Below are positions 7,175 to 12,500 of a stretch of 12,500 bases of DNA, in pieces. The DNA comes from Chrysomallon squamiferum. Lineage: Eukaryota > Mollusca > Gastropoda > Neomphalida > Peltospiridae. The stretch spans positions 12,728,022-12,740,521 of the forward strand of contig CM022668.1 of NCBI GenBank assembly GCA_012295275.1, given 5' to 3'. The translations under genes were made by a program, and so were the position numbers. The notes beneath the pieces were generated by a model, which saw only the letters and a program-made list of their open reading frames with translations, was not told the origin of the DNA and ran no database searches. Within the stretch, counting starts at the first letter, position 1. Each line of letters opens with the position of its first letter.

Positions 7175-7326
7175 GGGAGAAAGGATCTCGGAGCGTGAAA
7201 AACGTGAAGTCAAGTGACACTTTCACTTCTAGTTTGTAATAAACAAACAAACTGGCGTTCTGTGAAGAATTCAGTTCAAAAGCAAAAGAATCTGTATGTA
7301 TGAAGGTTTTTTAAAAAGTATTTTCA

Positions 7327-7516
7327 CATATATACGTACATACATACACATACATACATACATACGTAATACATACATACATACACATACGTACATACAT
7401 ACATACATACATATACGTACATACATACATACATACATATACGTACATACATACATACATACATATACGTACGTACATACATACACACATATACATACAT
7501 ACATACATACATACAT
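7327..7516 (+). repeat. (TACA)n array with 26-bp higher-order units
   Basis: TACA tetramers are punctuated by TACGTA. The word ATATACGTAC starts at 7330, 7411, 7437 and 7463, with the variant ACATACGTAA/ACATACGTAC at 7360 and 7385; spacing is exactly 26 bp from 7385 to 7463. ORFs on both strands (Tyr-Val-Cys or His-Thr-Tyr-Ile repeats) are artefacts. Confidence 0.93.
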
Positions 7517-7547
7517 TAGGCAAAGATGGGGACGCCATTACAGTGGT

Positions 7548-7596
7548 GGGTATAGTTTCCAGATGAAAGGGTATATACATTTCCAGATGAAAGGGG
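7548..7596 (+). repeat. Tandem duplication of a 21/24-bp unit
   Basis: GGGTATAG plus TTTCCAGATGAAA (7548-7568) is followed by GGGTATATACA plus TTTCCAGATGAAA (7569-7592). The copies share an exact 13-nt block and differ by a 3-bp insertion. Confidence 0.75.
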
Positions 7597-7608
7597 TTTA
7601 ATTAAATA

Positions 7609-7705
7609 TGTAATAATAATAATAATAATAATGATAATAATAATAATGACGATAATGATAATGATAGTAATAATAATAAAGATAATAATAATGATAATGA
7701 CGATG

Positions 7706-7754
<49 letters not shown>

Positions 7755-7786
7755 CGATGACGATGACGATGACGACGTTGATGATG
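7609..7786 (+). repeat. Compound (AAT)/(GAT)/(GACGAT)n array
   Basis: AAT triplets with GAT and GAC interruptions become pure AAT around 7709-7751, then GACGAT hexamers (7753-7775) and GAT. It is the reverse-strand counterpart of the ATT/TCA arrays near 1.7 and 2.3 kb. ORFs over it are artefacts. Confidence 0.93.
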
Positions 7787-7886
7787 ATCGATACAAAAGC
7801 ACGCTGTGCATGCTCTCTCCCTCCTCAATCCCACCATCTTTCGTTTTAACGCGGGATTTTTTACGATATGCTTCACATATCATAAC
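7787..7886. other. Short unique spacer
   Basis: No motif or frame of note. Confidence 0.35.
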
Positions 7887-7888
7887 AT

Positions 7889-7929
7889 TTTCTTTCTTTC
7901 TTCTTTTTTTTTTTTTTTTTTTTTTTTTT
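7889..7929 (+). repeat. (TTTC)n and poly-T (26)
   Basis: Short TTTC array, then 26 T at 7904-7929. It is one of few T-rich tracts in the otherwise A-rich central block. Confidence 0.94.
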
Positions 7930-8208
7930 AACACCGGGCCCTCTGATTGGTCGAAAACGACGCCAACGAATAATAACGATTATTTTTCCATTAGACTACG
8001 TTTCTTTCGTAATCAACGTTTGGCTATTTTAGCGTCACGTTTTCACTTTCGTACTTGAGATAACGGACTGATATATTAATAGGTGAGATGACTCTTGATC
8101 TGTTAAATGTCTTTATGCGTCATAGATGAAGGCGTCAGGAGGAAAAAAAAGATGTATATGTACAGATGTGTGTATTTCTGTTAGGTATAATATATATTCC
8201 ATACCAAG
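7930..8208. other. Unique island of moderate GC
   Basis: Starts with CCGGGCCC and carries ATTGG (7946-7950), an inverted CCAAT box. CpG is moderately dense to about 8045. A donor-like GTGAGA lies at 8083. No gene is visible. Confidence 0.4.
7946..7950 (-). promoter_or_regulatory. CCAAT-box-like site on minus strand
   Basis: TGATTGG reads CCAATCA on the minus strand, the core bound by NF-Y in animals, next to GC-rich CCGGGCCC. It is a five-base core, so chance is likely. Confidence 0.2.
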
Positions 8209-8221
8209 GTGTGTGTGTGTG
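8209..8221 (+). repeat. Short (GT)n
   Basis: About six GT dinucleotides, complementary to the (CA)n that starts 60 bp downstream. Confidence 0.85.
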
Positions 8222-8281
8222 CTATAAATAAACGTATGTGGGAGAGAGGAGATAAAAATAGTGTAACATTAAATACGATAA

Positions 8282-8295
8282 ACACACACACACAC

Positions 8296-8326
<31 letters not shown>
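8282..8326 (+). repeat. (CA)n with one AAC interruption
   Basis: About 21 CA dinucleotides. Flanked on both sides by GT tracts (8209-8221 and 8351-8364), so either could fold back onto it. Confidence 0.95.
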
Positions 8327-8327
<1 letters not shown>

Positions 8328-8350
8328 TACATTAATATAGAGTAAGTGTA

Positions 8351-8364
8351 TGTTGTGTGTGTGT
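8351..8364 (+). repeat. Short (GT)n
   Basis: GTTGTGTGTGTGT, the second GT flank of the CA array. Confidence 0.85.
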
Positions 8365-8389
8365 ATTTTTATTTATGCTTCAAAAGGAT

Positions 8390-8428
8390 TATAAATAAAT
8401 AAATAAATAAATTAATTAATTAATTAAG

Positions 8429-8468
<40 letters not shown>
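8390..8468 (+). repeat. Compound (AAAT)-(TTAA)-(AAT)n array
   Basis: AAAT tetramers to 8412, TTAA/AATT tetramers to 8427, then about 13 AAT triplets at 8429-8468. Confidence 0.94.
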
Positions 8469-8470
<2 letters not shown>

Positions 8471-8482
8471 TTCATAATAAGA

Positions 8483-8523
8483 AAAAGGAGAAGAAGAAGA
8501 ATAGTAAAACTACTACTACTACT
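8483..8523 (+). repeat. (GAA)n and (ACT)n short runs
   Basis: GAAGAAGAAGAA then ACTACTACTACTAC. Confidence 0.8.
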
Positions 8524-8555
8524 TTTATTACTATTAACAAGAACAATAATAAACC

Positions 8556-8556
8556 A

Positions 8557-8591
<35 letters not shown>

Positions 8592-8616
8592 AACGCACGC
8601 ACACACACAAACACAC

Positions 8617-8699
<83 letters not shown>
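8556..8699 (+). repeat. Compound (TC)-(AC)-(AG)n microsatellite
   Basis: (TC)7 at 8556-8570, imperfect (AC)n with GC interruptions to 8616, then about 40 AG dinucleotides to 8699. The TC and AG ends are complementary and can fold around the AC middle. The minus-strand SLSLSL ORF is an artefact. Confidence 0.95.
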
Positions 8700-9323
<624 letters not shown>

Positions 9324-9385
9324 ACTGAAACATTCTCTAATCTTTTACGATGAAATGTAAAGACGTTAAAAATATTGATATAAAT

Positions 9386-9395
9386 TTATGCATAA
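9386..9395. promoter_or_regulatory. Palindrome TTATGCATAA
   Basis: Perfect 10-bp palindrome whose ATGCATAA half resembles POU/octamer-type sites. Binding is inference. Confidence 0.3.
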
Positions 9396-9405
9396 TATAT
9401 GAATC

Positions 9406-9429
9406 CATACGTACATATTATTACGTATG
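9406..9429. repeat. 8-bp inverted repeat with 8-nt spacer
   Basis: CATACGTA (9406-9413) and TACGTATG (9422-9429) are exact reverse complements around CATATTAT. Confidence 0.55.
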
Positions 9430-9457
9430 TTACAAATACAGAGGATTTAGATTTTAA

Positions 9458-9476
9458 CTCACTTAACTTAAGTGAG
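9458..9476. promoter_or_regulatory. Palindrome with paired CACTTAA/TTAAGTG sites
   Basis: CTCACTTAA, C, TTAAGTGAG is a perfect 9+1+9 palindrome. TTAAGTG matches the known core of NK-type homeodomain proteins, here as two head-to-head copies. The symmetry is seen directly; the factor is inferred. Confidence 0.4.
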
Positions 9477-9537
9477 AATATAAAAAAAATATTAACGACT
9501 GTATGAAGAAAGAATACAGGAAATGCCTATACAATGC

Positions 9538-9578
9538 GTATATATATATTTCTAGTTTTTAAAATTATTTTTAGCTTT

Positions 9579-9602
<24 letters not shown>
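9538..9602 (+). repeat. Two (TA)n tracts
   Basis: TA dinucleotides at 9538-9549 and 9579-9602 with T-rich sequence between. Confidence 0.9.
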
Positions 9603-9609
<7 letters not shown>

Positions 9610-9671
9610 ATTTGTTTACGAGGATACTCTCTTATTTTTTTTCTTTCGATGTTCGTGTTATCTGTATAATT

Positions 9672-9798
9672 ATTTTATTTTATTTTATTTTATTTTATTT
9701 TATTTTATTTTATTTTATTTTATTTTATTTATTTTATTTATTTCATTTTATTTATTTTATTTATTTCATTTTATTTTATTTTTTATTTTTTATTTTTA
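9672..9798 (+). repeat. (ATTTT)11 and degenerate ATTT/ATTTT array
   Basis: Eleven perfect ATTTT pentamers at 9672-9726, then mixed ATTT/ATTTT in which a TTTCA-containing block recurs 23 bp apart (C at 9744 and 9767). The Phe/Tyr/Leu ORF running from 9534 is a repeat artefact in its first half. Confidence 0.95.
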
Positions 9799-9979
9799 AT
9801 TTTTTGTTGTTGTTGAGAAATACATCTCTATTACATAATGTTGAAAAAACAGTTGTAATAAATATTTATAACGTGAGAGATACAGCTTCACATCCGCCTG
9901 TTTCTGACACACTAAGTAGATTACGTAATTTTTATTTCACGTTTACAACTTCGTATGTAACACTTTCCTATTATGTACT

Positions 9980-10503
9980 GAACAGAGAGCAATATTTCGC
10001 GTTATTTATAAACCGAATGTAGTATATGTGATTTCAGCGATATACTGAACATCGTATATTGCAATATTTCATGTTAGTCATATAGTAAAACTGCAATATT
10101 TTATGTCAGTTATATAATGAATACAGTATACTGCAGTATTGTTGTTACTGATAAAATGAATGTAGTATCTTTCAGTATTTAATCTAAGTCATGTACTTGA
10201 ATATAGTATATTGCAATACTTCATTATAATGATAAAATGGATGTAATGTAATGTAATGTAATATTTCATGTTAGTCATACAGCTGAGTTTACGTTAATGA
10301 TAAAGTGAATGTAGTATAATGTAATACTGCATGTTACTCATACACTGGATGTATTATATTGCAGTATATCATGGTAGTAATAAAATAAATGTTCTTCACT
10401 GCAAAATGTTCATGTTGATAATATATCTAATGTAGAATATCGGAATATTTCAGGTCAGTAATATACTGAATGTATATTATATGTTATAAGTGATTAACAA
10501 AAT
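9980..10503 (+). repeat. Diverged 40-bp minisatellite, about 14 copies, with alternating subtypes
   Basis: Units start at 9980, 10015, 10047, 10087, 10119, 10158, 10199, 10239, 10285, 10307, 10347, 10387, 10429 and 10468. Most are 39 to 42 bp; 10015 and 10087 are 32 bp, 10239 is 46 bp (extra TAATG copies) and 10285 is 22 bp. The consensus runs GAATGTAGTATA, TTGCAATATTTCATGTTAGT and then a variable end. From 10119 to 10386 that end alternates strictly between TGATAAAAT-like (10119, 10199, 10285, 10347) and TCATACACT-like (10158, 10239, 10307), implying an 80-bp dimeric unit. Similarity may extend left to about 9912. There are no unique spacers, so it is not a CRISPR array. Confidence 0.85.
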
Positions 10504-10736
10504 GTACTTACGTATTCCATCAAATCTTGTAGCAATTGTATCAAGAAACGTGTTCTGTGACGTCATTAGGTTTTTTCTTCCAGGCATATTGGTAAATCCC
10601 GTTAATTCTTTGTAACAAGAATGTTTTTCTTAATTAAAATAGAGAAAATTTTCGACTTCTTTCTTATCTTTCCTTCGTCTTTGGAATTTTTATACTTCTT
10701 AACAACGGTTTTTTTTTTTAATAAATAATTTAAAAA
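10504..10736. other. Unique AT-rich spacer with full CRE
   Basis: Contains TGACGTCA and an acceptor-like TTTTTTCTTCCAG ending at 10583, but no convincing exon. A run of T lies at 10710-10719. Confidence 0.4.
10558..10565. promoter_or_regulatory. Perfect cAMP-response element TGACGTCA
   Basis: The 8-bp palindrome is the canonical CREB/ATF site. It is a single copy in a unique spacer next to the 40-bp minisatellite. Function is untested from sequence. Confidence 0.35.
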
Positions 10737-10754
10737 ATATATATATATATATAT
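10737..10754 (+). repeat. (AT)n
   Basis: About nine AT dinucleotides. Confidence 0.9.
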
Positions 10755-10800
10755 TCTTACTTTTGTTTATTAAAGAATAATCCAGTAATATTTCTTTTTA

Positions 10801-11337
10801 TCCGAAATAAAACTGATTCAAGTTATGTCAGCGACATTTCTGACAGTTCACCTGTCAACGCACCTACTACAACTGCTGCTACTACGTTCACGTTTTTATT
10901 TAGCAGCAACTGCTAACCAACACACTCCAACTCTCGCGCACGATAAACAACGCGAAATTCTGCGAGTCGTTCTTCTGCCGTCGATATGTACGGATTCATC
11001 GCTTCCTATCCTTGCAACAAGCGATCACTGTCTATAAGTGAAGCTTTGCCGTTTGGTTAATAGCATTCAAAACGAGTTCGGCTGCTTCCGATCTCCGAAC
11101 GGCCACATGTTGAATACAACGCGAGAGCCGAGTCGCAATCAAACGGACCGATATACCGTTGTCACGTGACTGTGACATCACAACGTCATAGAGAGTTTAG
11201 ATCAGACGTGAAATTGAGAATTCGCTTTTTTCGCTCGTAGAATTTTCTTTCCTCTGGGTATTACGAACATGATGCGTACAGAAATAAGTGATAATTATAT
11301 ACCTTGATTATAACCGATAAAGCGACCGTAGTAAAAG
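10801..11337. other. Second CpG-rich unique island (candidate promoter or enhancer)
   Basis: About 30 CpG fall between 10,901 and 11,180 by hand count, and microsatellites are absent. It includes the inverted repeats GTTCGG/CCGAAC (11076-11081, 11095-11100) and AACGG/CCGTT (11142-11146, 11156-11160), and the palindrome cluster at 11161-11189. A 70-codon plus-strand ORF (10825-11037) has no recognisable domain, is partly built on CTG/CTA triplets and lacks support as a gene. Composition and motif density suggest regulatory DNA, by inference. Confidence 0.5.
11161..11189. promoter_or_regulatory. Compact bZIP/bHLH-like site cluster
   Basis: GTCACGTGAC (11161-11170) is a perfect 10-bp palindrome matching the USF/TFEB-type E-box. 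TGTGA-CA-TCACA (11171-11182) abuts it and contains the CRE/AP-1-like TGACATCA (11173-11180). AACGTCAT (11182-11189) reads ATGACGTT, a CRE-like half, on the minus strand. Three symmetric or half-symmetric sites occupy 29 bp without gaps. Confidence 0.45.
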
Positions 11338-11350
11338 AAAAAAAAAAAAA
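11338..11350 (+). repeat. Poly-A (13)
   Basis: Uninterrupted run at the edge of the CpG-rich island. Confidence 0.93.
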
Positions 11351-11411
11351 GGACGCTTACGTCTGCTAAAGTGAGTGACAATAAGGAATCTAACGATATT
11401 GCCATATTGAT

Positions 11412-11423
11412 CGCGCGCGCGCG
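11412..11423. repeat. Alternating CG tract (Z-DNA type)
   Basis: Twelve nt of alternating C and G, the second such tract in the window, about 230 bp beyond the palindrome cluster. Confidence 0.7.
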
Positions 11424-11734
11424 GGGTCTTTCCAATTATTTAGTCATTCACGGAAATGCACGAACGAGGCAGGGTTTTCGAATCATGTGCCATACATACT
11501 GTTAGCAAGGAAAATAAATGTATTGATTTTATTAGGGTTTTTTTTTTTTGTCTTCTTGCTAAACTGTCTATATAGACGCAATTTGCTTTTTATCGCCCTT
11601 TCTTGAAACTGCTGCAATGATTAACAAGTTTTTATTTTTTTTATTTAAGGACTTGTTCAGAAAAAAGTATTAATAATTGTTATATGTTTCCTAACTCATA
11701 TATTTTTTCTTTCTTTTATTTCATTAGTCTTACA

Positions 11735-11738
<4 letters not shown>
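11424..11738. other. Unique AT-rich spacer
   Basis: Contains T12 at 11538-11549 and otherwise non-periodic sequence. AATAAA near 11514 is a lone polyadenylation-like word. No gene is visible. Confidence 0.4.

Positions 11739-11806
<68 letters not shown>
11739..11806 (+). repeat. Microsatellite (CT)34
   Basis: 68 nt of uninterrupted CT. It is in opposite orientation to the GA arrays at 8.6-9.3 kb, and so complementary to them on a single transcript. Confidence 0.97.
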
Positions 11807-11813
<7 letters not shown>

Positions 11814-12091
11814 CTTTGTGTATCTCCTTTTATAGAATCAATTTAAGATATATTCCACTTTAGATCAAAACATAATTATAATATTACGTAATTATAAACC
11901 AAGAAATCTGTTATTATCTCCTCATGGTGTTATAATTATGATTTCGTTGTTTTCTTTTCTTTTTTCTTTTTTCCTTATCTATTTCTTCTTCATTTTTTTC
12001 TTCATTTTTTTTACTCCCCCAAAATTATTTAATTTTTTTTCTTCAACATTTCATATTAAACTATTTTAACAGTGTTCAATATAATTTTTAA
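11807..12091. other. Pyrimidine-rich, mostly non-periodic spacer
   Basis: T/C-rich between 11940 and 12060, with CTTCATTTTTTT duplicated near 11988 and 12000. No gene is visible. Confidence 0.45.
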
Positions 12092-12113
12092 TTTTTTTTT
12101 TTTTTTTTTTTTT
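12092..12113 (+). repeat. Poly-T (22)
   Basis: Uninterrupted run. Confidence 0.95.
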
Positions 12114-12125
12114 ACTTTCTGTAAA

Positions 12126-12160
12126 GCAGCTGAATGTTAACATGAAAGCCTTTCAGCTGC
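12126..12160. promoter_or_regulatory. Inverted pair of CAGCTG E-boxes around a GTTAAC palindrome
   Basis: GCAGCTGAA (12126-12134) and TTCAGCTGC (12152-12160) are exact reverse complements, each holding CAGCTG, the bHLH site of the MyoD/achaete-scute type. Between them lies ATGTTAACAT (12134-12143), a perfect 10-bp palindrome. Confidence 0.45.
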
Positions 12161-12424
12161 ACGAAGTATGAAATTACAGAAAAAGAATGAAAAGAAGATC
12201 AAATATTTTGATTGGAATACGCAACGAATAAAAAAAAAAAAGCAACCCTTTATCTTTGTTTTGTTTTTCCTTTCGACAGAGACACCCTGAATGGGTAGCT
12301 TGAACCGGGTGTGTAGAGACTCAATGTACAAAGGACAGCTAATTTGACGAGGAGGTATCTGCATACATATTAGCACGATTAAGATGGTATTTTGTTGATA
12401 TCAGTAACTGCGTACTAAAGAAAC

Positions 12425-12447
12425 AAAAAAAAAAAAAAAAAAAAAAA
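12425..12447 (+). repeat. Poly-A (23)
   Basis: Uninterrupted run preceded by AAAC. Confidence 0.95.
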
Positions 12448-12500
12448 TTGGTTTAAAAAGTCAAATAAATTATCTGCTTTATTTGTTGGATATCTGTAAG

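Larger units (their letters stand above)
6819..7326. other. Unique island with candidate microexon and 10-bp repeats
   Basis: The least repetitive part of the centre, interrupted only by (AAAT)n at 7049-7073. Holds a splice-signal set (6939-6998), a run of 10-bp units (7125-7174) and AAGTGA-CACTT-TCACTT (7212-7228). The 96-codon minus-strand ORF (7250 to 6960) has no recognisable domain and crosses the AAAT array, so I do not call it a gene. Confidence 0.4.
12114..12500. other. Unique right-end segment
   Basis: Contains an inverted E-box pair, ACACCC/GGGTGT (12282-12287, 12307-12312) and A23. A 79-codon minus-strand ORF (12376 to 12137) has no recognisable domain. GC is higher at 12275-12345. 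The segment between the T22 and A23 runs might be an old retroposon, but I see no tRNA-like promoter boxes. Confidence 0.35.

Noticed and set aside
7271-7934. Overlapping ORFs on both strands (Tyr-Val-Cys, His-Thr-Tyr, Ser/Leu, Ile/Met)
   Set aside because: All are period-3 or period-4 repeat artefacts.
9534-10022. 162-codon plus-strand ORF
   Set aside because: The first half is TA and ATTTT repeat. The second half runs into the 40-bp minisatellite and shows no family signature.
9980-10503. CRISPR-like repeat array
   Set aside because: Units abut with no unique spacers, are diverged, and the context is eukaryotic.
10571-10592. Acceptor TTTTTTCTTCCAG followed by a GTAAAT donor
   Set aside because: The implied exon would be about 8 nt, no clear branch site is present, and downstream frames stop quickly.
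10825-11037. 70-codon plus-strand ORF in the right CpG island
   Set aside because: Short, no recognisable motif and partly CTG/CTA triplets. It is noted but unsupported as a gene.
11471-11485. GGTTTTCGAATC as a tRNA/SINE B box
   Set aside because: It has two extra bases against the GGTTCGAATC consensus and no A box or acceptor stem is present.
12137-12376. 79-codon minus-strand ORF
   Set aside because: It contains Phe and Lys runs from A/T tracts and no family signature. A decayed transposon piece is possible but not shown.
12114-12447. Retroposon bounded by T22 and A23
   Set aside because: No target-site duplication, promoter boxes or recognisable body. Poly-A/T runs are common throughout this window.

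Overview
This 12.5 kb window reads as eukaryotic, AT-rich, gene-free (intergenic or intronic) DNA from an animal genome dominated by simple repeats. I recognise no protein-coding gene, rRNA, tRNA, transposase, reverse transcriptase or CRISPR array. Long (GA)n, (ATT)n, (ACT)n, (TACA)n, (TCTG)n and poly-T tracts, plus degenerate minisatellites, suggest a mollusc, most likely a cephalopod such as an octopus. That assignment is inference from repeat style only. Every open reading frame of 60 residues or more that I looked at is either a translated microsatellite (runs of Leu/Ser, Arg-Glu, Tyr-Val-Cys, Phe) or a short orphan with no recognisable domain.

Layout. Bases 62-656 are a CpG-rich, mostly unique island (about 50 CpG by hand count) with a GC-rich 17-nt palindrome. 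From 657 to about 5450 come (GA)32, imperfect GT tracts, (ATT)/(TCA) arrays, long T runs and degenerate triplet fields. Embedded in that stretch are a nine-copy 22-bp minisatellite (4281-4476) and a 59-bp inverted-repeat module (3671-3729). From 5444 to 7320, unique islands alternate with T40, T23 and a degenerate ACT field. From about 7.0 to 9.4 kb the strand bias flips: most arrays are now A- or purine-rich on the plus strand (AAAT, TACA, AAT, CA, and GA up to 131 nt). From 9.5 kb T-rich composition returns, with an (ATTTT)11 array and a striking 40-bp minisatellite of about 14 diverged copies (9980-10503) whose central units alternate between two subtypes. A second CpG-rich island spans about 10,801-11,337 and holds a compact cluster of palindromic sites (GTCACGTGAC and CRE-like motifs). 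The right end holds (CT)34, T22, a pair of inverted CAGCTG E-boxes and A23.

How the parts may work together. With no genes there is no pathway to describe. The most plausible functional DNA is the two CpG-rich islands and the short symmetrical, transcription-factor-like sites in the unique patches between repeats. If the region is transcribed, complementary repeats in opposite orientation (GT/CA, GA/CT, ATT/AAT) could form long double-stranded RNA. That is an inference, of interest in cephalopods because they edit RNA extensively.
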